Shown one piece after another: positions 29,007-37,743 of a stretch of 64,000 bases of DNA. This stretch comes from Caldicellulosiruptor kronotskyensis 2002 (GTDB lineage Bacteria; Bacillota; Thermoanaerobacteria; Caldicellulosiruptorales; Caldicellulosiruptoraceae): positions 707,501 through 771,500 of the forward strand of contig NC_014720.1 in the NCBI RefSeq assembly GCF_000166775.1, given 5' to 3'. The position numbers were made by a program, and so were the translations under genes. Each line of letters starts with the position of its first letter. Position 1 is the stretch's first letter. The notes beneath the pieces were generated by a model. It was not told the origin of the DNA. It did no database searches and worked only from the letters and a program-made list of their open reading frames with translations.

Positions 29007-29342
29007 ATGAAAAAAATAGAAGCTATCATAAGAGAAGAAAAGCTCAACGACCTCAAAGAGTGCCTTGAAAAAGAGGGTATATACGGAATTACAGTTATGA
29101 GAGTTAAAGGAAGAGGTATCCAGCGCGGTATTACCTTGCAGTGGAGAGCTGGAAGCTATACCGTGGATCTTCTTCCTAAGGTTCTGGTAATGATTGTTGT
29201 GAGTGATGAGAAGTTTGAAAAGGTGATTGACATTATTTTGGAGTGCTGTTCAACAGGAAATCCAGGTGATGGTAAGATTTTTGTATCAGAGGTAAGTGAA
29301 GTTATAAGGATTAGTAGCAAGGAAAGAAACGTAAAGCTGTAG
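29007..29342 (+). CDS. glnK: nitrogen regulatory P-II protein
   Basis: 111 residues, ATG start after GGGGGTG. A small trimeric signal protein with KKIEAIIREEKL at the start, a T-loop region VKGRGIQRGITLQWRAGSY, and STGNPGDGKIFV of the B-loop. The T-loop tyrosine at position 51 is kept, but position 46, usually Tyr, is Trp, and the loop sequence departs from the enterobacterial type. It senses ATP/ADP and 2-oxoglutarate and gates the adjacent Amt. No uridylyltransferase gene is nearby. GlnK versus GlnB naming rests on the link to amt. Confidence 0.92.
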   Translation: MKKIEAIIREEKLNDLKECLEKEGIYGITVMRVKGRGIQRGITLQWRAGSYTVDLLPKVLVMIVVSDEKFEKVIDIILECCSTGNPGDGKIFVSEVSEVIRISSKERNVKL

Positions 29343-29364
29343 AGTTATTTTAGATTTAAAAATC

Positions 29365-29430
29365 AAAAGGGCTATCTTGCTAATAAGTTTAAAAATAAGA
29401 CTTTTAAAGCAAGTAGCCCTTTTATTTTTT
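29365..29430. terminator. bidirectional terminator between P-II and glycosyltransferase genes
   Basis: AAAAGGGCTA-T-CTTGCT (29365-29381) pairs with AGCAAG-TAGCCCTTTT (29408-29423), with a small inner stem AAGT/ACTT. T and A runs flank both sides. It overlaps the end of the leftward gene. Confidence 0.8.
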
Positions 29431-30549
29431 CGAAAGTATGCTTTTATAAATCTCAAATTGCATCCTTGCCATATTTTCTGCAGAAAACTTTTCTTTTGCT
29501 TTTTTAGAAAGAAGCTGTCCAAATTCTTTGATAAGGTCTTTATTTTGCAAAAGAATTTCTATCTTTTGAGCAAGTCCTTTATAATCTCCAACCTCAAATA
29601 AAAAACCATTTTTCCCATCTTCAATTAGGTCTGGCACGGAACCCACTTTGCTTGATATACAACACTTTTCAAGTGCTGTTGCTTCTAAAATTGAATATGG
29701 GAAGGTTTCGGAGTATGAACTTATGACGTTTATATCTATGCTATTAAAAAAGTCATATGGATTTTTTATACTGCCAAGTAGAAATACCCTGTCATTTAAA
29801 TTGTATTCACTTATCATTTGCTTCAAAAACTCCTTTTGAGGACCACTTCCACCGATTAAAAAAATGACCTCAGGATATTTTTTAGCTACCATATTAGCGG
29901 CTTTTATAAATACATCTAAACCTTTTACCTTGTATAACCTGCTCAAGTTTCCTATAACTATTTTGGAGTCAAATACTTTTCTATCAAAAAACTTTGATAA
30001 AAATTCATCCTTTTGCACATAATGTATCTCTTTTGAAAAGTCAAAACCATTGTACAAAAGAAAAATTCTATTTTCTTTCACCCCAAGTCCTTTTATTTTG
30101 TCAATCAATGCAGATCCTACAGAAATAAAATAGTCAAATCTTTTTAAAGAAAGTTTATTAAGAAATGAAAACACTACTCTTTTGTAAAAAACGTCCTGAA
30201 AATCTAAATCAAAGTCGCTATGTACTGTTGTGATAAATGGCTTGTTTTTGATTTTTCGTTTTAAAAACATTCCAATAAAATTTGCTCTTGCACCATGACA
30301 GTGAATTATATCATAATCTTCAGCTTTAACGATATGCGCAATTTTGTCAACCACACTCAAGTCAAATCGAGAGGATTGCTGAATAACATCTATATCAATT
30401 CCAGCATTTTTTACCTCTTCATAGAATTGCCCGTACATGAAACATATAATTTTAAGACTGACAAGATCTTTTAGTTTTGAACACAGGTTTATTATATGTG
30501 TCTTTGCTCCCCCTGTATCACCACCGCTTATAAGGTGCAAAACTTTCAT
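29422..30549 (-). CDS. GT4-family glycosyltransferase
   Basis: 375 residues, leftward, ATG at 30549 after GAGGAGG. A GT-B fold with an N-terminal GGDTGGAKTHI glycine-rich loop, IHCHGARANF, nucleotide-sugar site IGNLSRLYKVKG and IGGSGPQKEFL, and the EX7E motif ETFPYSILE. It transfers a sugar from a nucleotide donor to a cell-surface glycan or glycolipid. It is monocistronic and divergent from radA. The acceptor is unknown; exopolysaccharide or wall-polymer synthesis is the usual role. Confidence 0.9.
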   Translation of the reverse strand: MKVLHLISGGDTGGAKTHIINLCSKLKDLVSLKIICFMYGQFYEEVKNAGIDIDVIQQSSRFDLSVVDKIAHIVKAEDYDIIHCHGARANFIGMFLKRKIKNKPFITTVHSDFDLDFQDVFYKRVVFSFLNKLSLKRFDYFISVGSALIDKIKGLGVKENRIFLLYNGFDFSKEIHYVQKDEFLSKFFDRKVFDSKIVIGNLSRLYKVKGLDVFIKAANMVAKKYPEVIFLIGGSGPQKEFLKQMISEYNLNDRVFLLGSIKNPYDFFNSIDINVISSYSETFPYSILEATALEKCCISSKVGSVPDLIEDGKNGFLFEVGDYKGLAQKIEILLQNKDLIKEFGQLLSKKAKEKFSAENMARMQFEIYKSILSKK

Positions 30550-30677
30550 TTTTGAAAAACAGACCTCCTCAACTTAAGTACCTATCGATTAGATTATATC
30601 ATAACTCTTTATAAAAGGGTGAAAATATGATAAAAATATATCATGTGGATTTGAAATGATTTTAAGGAGAAACTAAA

Positions 30678-32018
30678 ATGAAAACAAAAAGCATTTATGT
30701 TTGCCAGGAGTGCGGCTTTAGAACCTCGAAATGGCTTGGAAGATGTCCAAACTGTTCAAGCTGGGACACCTTTGTGCTTGAAAGAATAGACCAAAACAAA
30801 AAAGAGACTATCTCTATTTCAAAAGAGAATTCAGCAGTATTAAAACTTTCTAATGTCAGCACAAAAGAAGAAAGATTTTTATCTGGTATAGAAGAGCTGG
30901 ATACTGTCCTTGGTGGCGGTTTTGTAAAGGGAGAGCTCATTTTGCTTGGTGGTGAGCCGGGTATTGGAAAGTCAACTTTGCTTTTGCAGGTTGCAAATAT
31001 ATTAAGCGAAAGAATGAAGGTTTTGTATGTATCAGGCGAGGAAGGAGCAAATCAGCTAAAACTTAGGGCTCAAAGGCTCAATATAGATGGAAATTTTGAT
31101 GTTGTGTGTGAAACCAATTTTGATTTGATAAAAAATATTATCTTGGAAACAAAACCAGAGTTTGTTATAATTGATTCTATACAAACCATGTATATACCAG
31201 AAAACCAGTCAGCACCGGGAAGCGTAACCCAGGTCAGAGATGTGACAATGCAGCTTTTGAAAATTGCAAAGACGTATAAAATAACAGCTGTAATTGTTGG
31301 GCATGTCACAAAAGATGGTCTTATTGCAGGACCAAGGGTTTTGGAACACATGGTTGACTGTGTTTTGTATTTTGAAGGAGAGAGGTTTAACACTTATAGA
31401 GTAATCAGAGCTTACAAAAATAGATTTGGTCCTACAAACCAGCTTGGAATTTTTGAGATGACAGATGGTGGGCTTGTTGAGGTAAAAAATCCTTCAAGTA
31501 TTTTTTTGGAAAGTAGCTACAATGTTGAGGGTGTTGCCATTTACTCTGCAATAGAAGGAACAAGGTCTATTCTTTTGGAGATACAGGCACTTGTAACTCC
31601 AACATCTTTTGGCACGCCAAGAAGGACAGTGACTGGAATTGATTATAACAGATGCGTGATGCTCTGTGCTGTGCTTGAAAAGAAGATGGGATTTGCGTTA
31701 AATGTTCAGGATATATATGTAAATGTAGCAGGCGGATTTAAGGTTTCAGAGCCGTCAGCAGACCTTGCTATTGTATGTGCCATAGCTTCAAGTTATAAAG
31801 GGGTTCCCATTGGAGATACTGTATTAATAGGTGAAGTGGGTTTGACAGGCGAAATTAGAGCTGTGGCGAATATAGAAAAAAGATTGAATGAAGCAAAAAA
31901 GCTGGGGTTTAAAAGAGCAATAATTCCAAAAAGAAATATGGAAGCGATCCAAAATGATGGTATGATTGAAGTCTTTGGTATGTCAAATATAGAGGAAGTT
32001 TTAAATTTCATTTTTTAG
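30678..32018 (+). CDS. radA: DNA repair protein RadA
   Basis: 446 residues, ATG start after AAGGAG. Domains in order: a four-cysteine zinc finger (CQECG ... CPNC), a RecA-like ATPase with Walker A GGEPGIGKST (Lys98), the RadA-specific KNRFG motif, and a Lon-like C-terminal domain (VNVAGGFKVSEPSADLAI, GEVGLTGEIR). It is a DnaB-like helicase aiding branch migration in recombination. Full length and intact. It is followed by a QueG-like gene after 17 bases. Confidence 0.96.
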   Translation: MKTKSIYVCQECGFRTSKWLGRCPNCSSWDTFVLERIDQNKKETISISKENSAVLKLSNVSTKEERFLSGIEELDTVLGGGFVKGELILLGGEPGIGKSTLLLQVANILSERMKVLYVSGEEGANQLKLRAQRLNIDGNFDVVCETNFDLIKNIILETKPEFVIIDSIQTMYIPENQSAPGSVTQVRDVTMQLLKIAKTYKITAVIVGHVTKDGLIAGPRVLEHMVDCVLYFEGERFNTYRVIRAYKNRFGPTNQLGIFEMTDGGLVEVKNPSSIFLESSYNVEGVAIYSAIEGTRSILLEIQALVTPTSFGTPRRTVTGIDYNRCVMLCAVLEKKMGFALNVQDIYVNVAGGFKVSEPSADLAIVCAIASSYKGVPIGDTVLIGEVGLTGEIRAVANIEKRLNEAKKLGFKRAIIPKRNMEAIQNDGMIEVFGMSNIEEVLNFIF

Positions 32019-32035
32019 AAGAGAGTGATTATAAA

Positions 32036-32725
32036 ATGCTTTTAGAAGAACTTAAAAAGATGCTACTTAATGAAGGTGCAAGTGATGTAGGGTTTTCTTT
32101 TATAAATCCATACCTTCCAGAAGAGCTAAAGATATTTAAAACATGTATAACAGTGGTTATAAAACTTTCAGATGCCATTGTAAACGAAATTATTGACTCA
32201 CCAACGTTTACATACTATCACCATTACAAAGCTGTAAATAACCTCATTGACCTTCTGACCTTAAAAGGCGTGCTGTTTTTAGAATCAAAAGGGTATTATG
32301 CTTATAGTATTGCTGCATCACAGAGTGTCCATGGTAAGGACAATGGATTTTCTGGAGTACTTTCACACAAAATAGGTGCTGTACTGTCGGGCATGGGTTT
32401 TATTGGGAAAAGCAATCTTTTTGTCCATGAAAGATTTGGACCACGCGTGCGACTGGGTACAATTTTAACAACATATGAACCAGAAAATGGAATTAGAAAT
32501 AATATTATTAAGCCAAAATGCGGTGATTGTAATCTTTGTGTTGTGAGCTGTCCTGCACAGGCAATCTACGGAAGGACATGGTATTTAGGTATTGAGAGAA
32601 ACGAGATGATAGACCCCCATGCATGCAGCAGTTACATGAAGGAAAAGTTTAAATTCATCGGTCGTGGTCAGGTGTGCGGCATATGCATGAGGGTCTGTCC
32701 TTATGGAAGTGAAGTAAAAAGATAG
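32036..32725 (+). CDS. short QueG-like 4Fe-4S double-cluster protein
   Basis: 229 residues, ATG start. The C-terminal third binds two [4Fe-4S] clusters, with CGDCNLCVVSCP and CGICMRVCP plus a Cys in HACSSY. The middle (SVHGKDNGFSGVLSHKIGAVLSGMGFIGKSNLFVH) resembles the cobalamin domain of epoxyqueuosine reductase. QueG is about 350 or more residues, so this is a shorter paralogue. It could be a corrinoid-linked electron carrier or reductase of unknown substrate. It is probably cotranscribed with radA. Confidence 0.75.
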   Translation: MLLEELKKMLLNEGASDVGFSFINPYLPEELKIFKTCITVVIKLSDAIVNEIIDSPTFTYYHHYKAVNNLIDLLTLKGVLFLESKGYYAYSIAASQSVHGKDNGFSGVLSHKIGAVLSGMGFIGKSNLFVHERFGPRVRLGTILTTYEPENGIRNNIIKPKCGDCNLCVVSCPAQAIYGRTWYLGIERNEMIDPHACSSYMKEKFKFIGRGQVCGICMRVCPYGSEVKR

Positions 32726-32728
32726 GTA

Positions 32729-32887
32729 CTATCTTCTGAGCTGGTATGTGTGGCAATTTGTTTTTTCTTTTGTTCCCTGAGCAGAAGACCCGCCGCCATC
32801 TACAGAGACTTCGATAGATGGAGCGGTGCATCTTTTGTTATCCCAGTACATGCAGTCTGATACATTGCATGTGATTCTGTCTGGCAT
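32729..32887 (-). CDS. DUF1540 small cysteine-rich protein
   Basis: 52 residues, leftward. ATG 32887 is preferred (MPDRITCNVSDCMYW) since GGAGGT lies 7 bases before it. The DUF1540 pattern is clear: CxVxxCxYWxxxxCTAxxIEV, then a Gly/Ser loop and CHTY. The four cysteines suggest a small metal-binding domain. Function is unknown in the family. It lies antisense between two rightward genes, ending 3 bases from the Fe-S gene stop. Confidence 0.85.
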   Translation of the reverse strand: MPDRITCNVSDCMYWDNKRCTAPSIEVSVDGGGSSAQGTKEKTNCHTYQLRR

Positions 32888-32990
32888 CTTCAATACCTCC
32901 ATTTTGATTTGAATTTGCAACTTTCAAGGTTTATTTTCTGCAATAAAACTTGAGTTTATTCAAAATAATAAATTTGGGTGAGAAAAGAGA

Positions 32991-34829
32991 ATGAAAAATA
33001 TTGTAATATCAGGATATTATGGACAATTGAATACTGGTGATGAAGCCATACTAAGGGTTTTGATAGATAGGCTGAGAGAATATGAAAGACAAGAAAATGA
33101 AGATTTAAATGTTGTTGTTCTTTCATCAAGACCGCAACTGACAAGCAAGATTTACAGTGTAGACTCTGTAAATAGAAAAAAGATTTGGGAAGTTGTAAAA
33201 GCCATAAAAAGATGTGATATATTTATTTCCGGTGGAGGAAGTCTTTTTCAAAATGAGACAAGCAACAGAAGTCTTTATTATTACCTCTTTCAAATTTTTC
33301 TTGCCAAGCTATTTGGCAAGAAGGTGTTTATTTTTTCTCAGGGGATAGGACCGATAAAAAAGTGGTATAATGTTTTGATTTTCAGGCATATAATCAAACT
33401 TGCTGATTATATTACAGTGAGAGATTACGATTCTTTTGACCTTTTACACAGACTGAAGCTTAAAAACAAAATAGACTTGTCAGCAGACCCTGCATTTTTA
33501 CTGAATCCTTGCTGCGAAAAAAGAGTAGAAAAATTATTGCAAACTTATAACATAGATTTGAGCAAAAAGACGATAGGAATAGTAGTAAGGAAATGGAAAA
33601 AGGAAAAGGATATGACCGACAAAATCGCTCAAATTGCTGACATTCTTATAGAAAATGAAGGATATAATGTAGTTTTCATTCCTTTTCAGGGTAAGTGGGA
33701 CATAATAAAGATAAATGAGATCATTTCAAAAATGAAGAATAAACCATATATTCTCTCTGAGAGTTTTCAGCCTCATGAACTTTTAGGTATTTTTAGATGT
33801 TTCGACCTAATAGTTGGTATGCGTCTTCATAGTCTCATATTTGCATCTAAAATGAACAAGAGGTTTGTTGGAATATCGTACGATCCCAAAATTGACAGTT
33901 TTCTTAAAATGTATGGTTTAAAACCGGCGGGATATGTTGATAGTTTTGATGTAAACAATGTTCTTTTAAATATCCAGTATATGCTTAATGAGTCAAAAAT
34001 TCAAAAGAAAATTGAACAGATAACAATCAATATGATTCAAAGAGCGGAAAAGTCTTTTGAGATTTTAAAAGAGGCTTTATCAACAACTAAAAAAAGAAAA
34101 AACATTAATATTTTGGGTGTGAGAATTGATTGTATTAATTTTAATAAGGCAAAGAAAAAATGTATTGACTTTTTATCTTCATCTTCACCCAAAGTAGTAT
34201 TTACACCCAATGTAGAGATGATAATGCTATCTCAAAGGGACGAGAAATTTAAAAAAATTTTGAATTCGAGTGATTTAAATGTACCTGACGGAATTGGTGT
34301 TGTTTGGGCATCTAAATATTTTGGAGAAAAACTGTATGAAAGGGTCACAGGTTTTGACCTGATGATGTCTTTGATGCCAGAGCTTGAGAAAAAAAGAGCA
34401 AGAGTATTCTTACTTGGTGCAAAACCAGGGATTGCTGAAAAAGCGAAAGAAAATCTTTTAAAACAGTTTAAAAATTTAGAAATTTGTGGGGTTCATCATG
34501 GATATTTTAGTGAAGAAGAGAATAACACGGTTGTGGAGATTATAAATTCCTCAAAAGCAGATGTTTTGTTTGTTGCAATGGGCATGAAAAAACAGGAAGA
34601 ATGGATTTACAAAAATAAAAAGAAACTCAAATGTAAGCTTATTATGGGTGTTGGTGGCAGCCTTGATGTTTTGTCAGGTGAGGTAAAAAGAGCACCCAAA
34701 ATGTTCCAAAGACTTGGGCTTGAATGGTTTTATAGACTTATAACCCAGCCGTGGAGGTTTAAAAGAATGCTTGCACTTCCTAAATTTGTACTTATTGTTT
34801 TGAAAATTAGGATATTTGGGGGAAGATAA
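32991..34829 (+). CDS. csaB: fusion: CsaB-like polysaccharide pyruvyltransferase + WecG/TagA/CpsF glycosyltransferase
   Basis: 612 residues in one unbroken frame. Residues 1 to about 360 are a pyruvyltransferase (VISGYYGQLNTGDEAIL, FISGGGSLFQNETS, FSQGIGPIKK, GMRLHSLIFASK), as in CsaB, which adds ketal pyruvate to wall polymers used as anchors by SLH-domain proteins. From about 370 to the end is a TagA/WecG domain (FTPNVEM, VPDGIGVVWA with likely base Asp433, GVGGSLDVLSGEVKRAP, FYRLITQPWRFKRM), which transfers ManNAc-type sugar to a lipid-linked acceptor. The fusion couples making and pyruvylating a secondary wall polymer. Both halves look intact, with membrane-proximal basic residues at the C-terminus. 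Confidence 0.9.
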   Translation: MKNIVISGYYGQLNTGDEAILRVLIDRLREYERQENEDLNVVVLSSRPQLTSKIYSVDSVNRKKIWEVVKAIKRCDIFISGGGSLFQNETSNRSLYYYLFQIFLAKLFGKKVFIFSQGIGPIKKWYNVLIFRHIIKLADYITVRDYDSFDLLHRLKLKNKIDLSADPAFLLNPCCEKRVEKLLQTYNIDLSKKTIGIVVRKWKKEKDMTDKIAQIADILIENEGYNVVFIPFQGKWDIIKINEIISKMKNKPYILSESFQPHELLGIFRCFDLIVGMRLHSLIFASKMNKRFVGISYDPKIDSFLKMYGLKPAGYVDSFDVNNVLLNIQYMLNESKIQKKIEQITINMIQRAEKSFEILKEALSTTKKRKNINILGVRIDCINFNKAKKKCIDFLSSSSPKVVFTPNVEMIMLSQRDEKFKKILNSSDLNVPDGIGVVWASKYFGEKLYERVTGFDLMMSLMPELEKKRARVFLLGAKPGIAEKAKENLLKQFKNLEICGVHHGYFSEEENNTVVEIINSSKADVLFVAMGMKKQEEWIYKNKKKLKCKLIMGVGGSLDVLSGEVKRAPKMFQRLGLEWFYRLITQPWRFKRMLALPKFVLIVLKIRIFGGR

Positions 34830-35681
34830 ATGCTAAAAAAAATTTTCAGAGTTCTATATGAATATGCGGCAATAACTTTTGGTTCGCTTTTGGTTGCACT
34901 GTCGTTAAATCTTTTTCTTGTTCCAAATAAGATTGCAGCTGGTGGTTTTTCGGGTATTGCAACAGTTGTGTATTATGTTTCTTACTACAAACTTCCTGTT
35001 GGTATGACCATGCTTGCATTAAATATTCCTGCCTTTATTCTTGGTGTTAAAACAATTGGCGTGGACTTTGGTGTAAAAAGCATTTATGGGACAGTAATAC
35101 TTTCAGTGCTCACAGACACTACAACATTTGTGCCATGCATTACATATGATAAGCTTTTGGCGTCGGTGTTTGGTGGAGCGCTAATGGGGATAGGTCTTGC
35201 CATTGTTTTACTTTTTGGTGCAACAACTGGTGGCACAGAGATGTTGGCAAAGATTATTCACAAATATATTTCGTTTATTTCTGTTGGTCAGATTCTTTTA
35301 GGGCTTGATGTAGCTGTTATTGTACTTGCATCGGTTGTGTTTAAAAGCTATGAACTTGGACTTTGGGCAATTTTAACTCTCTTTGCATGTTCAAAACTGA
35401 TTGATGCAATACTTGAAGGTGTTAACTTTGCAAAGGCGCTTATAATAATATCAGATAAATCTGACATAATTGCTGAAAAGATTTTAAAAGAGCTTGACAG
35501 AGGTGTGACAGGTCTTCATGGCATTGGCATGTGGACAAAAACAGAGAAAAATGTTCTGCTGTGCGTTGTAAAAAGACATGAAGTGAGTCGTGTGAAAAAC
35601 CTTGTAAAAAGTGTGGATAAGCGTGCATTTGTAATTCTGACAGATGTTCGTGAAGTCTTAGGTGAAGGTTTTTCTGTTTGA
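34830..35681 (+). CDS. YitT family membrane protein
   Basis: 283 residues, ATG directly after the csaB-tagA stop, so translationally coupled. About five to six membrane helices with the YitT signatures LVPNKIAAGGFSGIATV and LLFGATTGGTEMLAKI, then a cytoplasmic DUF2179 domain near residues 200-280 (KALIIISDKSD, LDRGVTGLHGIGMWTK). The transport or sensing role is unknown in this family. Coupling to wall-polymer synthesis may be incidental. Confidence 0.9.
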   Translation: MLKKIFRVLYEYAAITFGSLLVALSLNLFLVPNKIAAGGFSGIATVVYYVSYYKLPVGMTMLALNIPAFILGVKTIGVDFGVKSIYGTVILSVLTDTTTFVPCITYDKLLASVFGGALMGIGLAIVLLFGATTGGTEMLAKIIHKYISFISVGQILLGLDVAVIVLASVVFKSYELGLWAILTLFACSKLIDAILEGVNFAKALIIISDKSDIIAEKILKELDRGVTGLHGIGMWTKTEKNVLLCVVKRHEVSRVKNLVKSVDKRAFVILTDVREVLGEGFSV

Positions 35682-35726
35682 GTTAAAAATGATCAATATG
35701 ATATAATGGTCAATATGATATAATAT
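35678..35726 (+). promoter_or_regulatory. tandem 17-bp repeat carrying two -10 boxes before transketolase
   Basis: TCAATATGATATAATGG (35693-35709) is repeated immediately at 35710-35726 with 15 matching positions. Each copy contains TATAAT (35702-35707 and 35719-35724). TTGAGT at 35678-35683 could be a -35 for the first. The complementary 8-mers AAAATGAT (35686-35693) and ATCATTTT (35751-35758) bracket most of the region. Confidence 0.6.
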
Positions 35727-35814
35727 AAAGGAAAAAGATAGTTTGAAAAAATCATTTTAAAGGGAAAGTCCAAACCAAATATTGTATTTTTGCAAAGGAG
35801 GTTTAAGAAAGACA

Positions 35815-36663
35815 ATGGATAGAGCAAAAGAACTTGAACTCAAAAAAATAGCAACTGAGATAAGAAAGAGCATAATTATTCAAACTGCATCTGCAGGCTC
35901 TGGTCACCCTGGCGGTTCACTTTCTGGTGTTGAAATTTTGACATATCTTTACTTTGTTGAAATGAACATTGATCCTAAAAATCCAAAGGACCCTGACAGA
36001 GACAGGTTTGTTCTTTCCAAAGGACATGCATCGCCACTTTTGTACGCAGTTTTGGCTGAAAAGGGTTTCATAAGCAAGGAGGAGCTAAAAGGTTTTAGGC
36101 AGATTTATTCAAATCTCCAAGGGCATCCTGACATGAAGAAAGTGCCAGGGGTTGAGATGTCAACAGGGTCATTAGGTCAAGGGCTTTCTGTTGCAAATGG
36201 TATGGCACTTGCAGGAAAACTGGATGGGAAAAACTACAGAGTTTATGTTTTGCTTGGTGATGGAGAGATTCAGGAAGGTCAAATTTGGGAAGCTGCGATG
36301 ACAGCTGCACATTACAAGCTTGACAATCTGACAGCCTTTTTAGACCACAATGGGCTTCAGATAGATGGCAAAATCACAGAGGTTATGTCACCCGAGCCTG
36401 TTGATGAGAAGTTTAAGGCATTTGGCTGGCATGTTATAAAAATTGATGGGCATGATTTTAACCAGATTGAAAAAGCTGTAAATGAAGCAAAAACAATAAA
36501 AGGGAAACCAACAATCATAATTGCTGAAACAGTAAAAGGTAAGGGTGTATCATTTATGGAAAATGAAGTTGGCTGGCATGGAACAGCACCAAATAAAGAA
36601 CAGGCTCAAAAAGCTTTAGAGGAGCTACAAAAGCAGTTGGAAAGTTTGGAGGTGCAAGGATAA
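35815..36663 (+). CDS. transketolase, N-terminal subunit
   Basis: 282 residues from ATG 35815, 12 bases after AAAGGAGGT. It carries the thiamine-diphosphate domain: [37 protein letters not shown], and the TPP motif [17 protein letters not shown]. It acts with the next gene product as a split transketolase, moving two-carbon units between pentose and hexose phosphates. It is well suited to use xylose and arabinose released by the islands in this window. Confidence 0.95.
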   Translation: MDRAKELELKKIATEIRKSIIIQTASAGSGHPGGSLSGVEILTYLYFVEMNIDPKNPKDPDRDRFVLSKGHASPLLYAVLAEKGFISKEELKGFRQIYSNLQGHPDMKKVPGVEMSTGSLGQGLSVANGMALAGKLDGKNYRVYVLLGDGEIQEGQIWEAAMTAAHYKLDNLTAFLDHNGLQIDGKITEVMSPEPVDEKFKAFGWHVIKIDGHDFNQIEKAVNEAKTIKGKPTIIIAETVKGKGVSFMENEVGWHGTAPNKEQAQKALEELQKQLESLEVQG

Positions 36664-36664
36664 G

Positions 36665-37606
36665 ATGGCAAAGATAGCAACAAGAGAAGCGTATGGTCAA
36701 GCACTGGCTGAGTTTGGTGAAGTATACAAAGACATTGTTGTACTTGATGCAGACCTTTCAAAATCAACAAGGACAGAGATTTTCAAAAAGAAATTTCCTG
36801 AAAGGTTTTTCAATATAGGAATTGCAGAACAGGACCTTATGGCAACAGCAGCAGGACTTGCAACATGTGGCAAGATTCCGTTTGCAAGCACATTTGCAAT
36901 CTTTGCCGCTGGAAGAGCTTATGACCAAGTGAGAAACTCAATAGGTTATCCGCATTTAAATGTTAAAATCGGTGCATCTCACGCTGGTGTGTCAATAGGT
37001 GAAGATGGTGCATCTCATCAGATGCTTGAAGATATAGCATTGATGAGAGTAATCCCTGGAATGGTTGTGCTTTCTCCTTCTGATGCCGCATCCACTTATG
37101 AGTGTGTAAGACTTGCAATTGAGCATGAAGGACCTGTTTATATTCGCTTGGGAAGACTTGGGGTTGAGGAGATTTACAAGAAAGGTGAACTAAAACTTGA
37201 GCTTGGCAAAGGCATTGTTCTTCAAAAAGGGACAGATGTTGGAATTTTAGCAACAGGGTTAATGGTTCATGAAGCAATAAAGGCTGCAAAAATGCTGCAG
37301 GATGAGGGATTTTCAGTATATCTTGTTGACATGCCGTGCATAAAACCAATTGACATTGATTTAATTTTAGATGTTGCAAAAGTCACTGGCTGTATTGTTA
37401 CAGCAGAAGAGCACAATATCTTAGGTGGTTTTGGAAGTGCTGTTTCTGAGGTTTTGATTCAAAACTATCCTGTACCGGTAAAAATGGTTGGAGTAAATGA
37501 CGAGTTTGGAAGGTCAGGAAAACCTGAAGATGTTTTGAAATATTATAAACTCACTGCTGATGAGATAGTAAATAAAGCAAAAGAGGTTATGAAGATGAAA
37601 AAGTAA
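36665..37606 (+). CDS. transketolase, C-terminal subunit
   Basis: 313 residues, ATG one base after the stop of the N-terminal subunit gene. The pyrimidine-binding domain has DADLSKSTRTEIF, FNIGIAEQDLMATAAGLA and GEDGASHQMLEDIALMR, and the C-terminal domain has TAEEHNILGGFGSAV. It completes the split enzyme. The operon ends in a strong terminator. Confidence 0.95.
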   Translation: MAKIATREAYGQALAEFGEVYKDIVVLDADLSKSTRTEIFKKKFPERFFNIGIAEQDLMATAAGLATCGKIPFASTFAIFAAGRAYDQVRNSIGYPHLNVKIGASHAGVSIGEDGASHQMLEDIALMRVIPGMVVLSPSDAASTYECVRLAIEHEGPVYIRLGRLGVEEIYKKGELKLELGKGIVLQKGTDVGILATGLMVHEAIKAAKMLQDEGFSVYLVDMPCIKPIDIDLILDVAKVTGCIVTAEEHNILGGFGSAVSEVLIQNYPVPVKMVGVNDEFGRSGKPEDVLKYYKLTADEIVNKAKEVMKMKK

Positions 37607-37622
37607 AATATTATTAATAGAT

Positions 37623-37666
37623 AAAAAGCTGCCGCAAGTTTTAGATTGCGGCAGCTTTTTATTTTG
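37623..37666 (+). terminator. intrinsic terminator after transketolase operon
   Basis: A 15-bp perfect stem (37623-37637 with 37646-37660), 8-base loop, run of five Ts then ATTTTG. Confidence 0.93.
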
Positions 37667-37743
37667 TTGTGGTTATGGTAAAATTTATTTGATATTACCC
37701 TATTGTTTTTATTGAAAACATACAATAAAGTGAGGAAATCACA

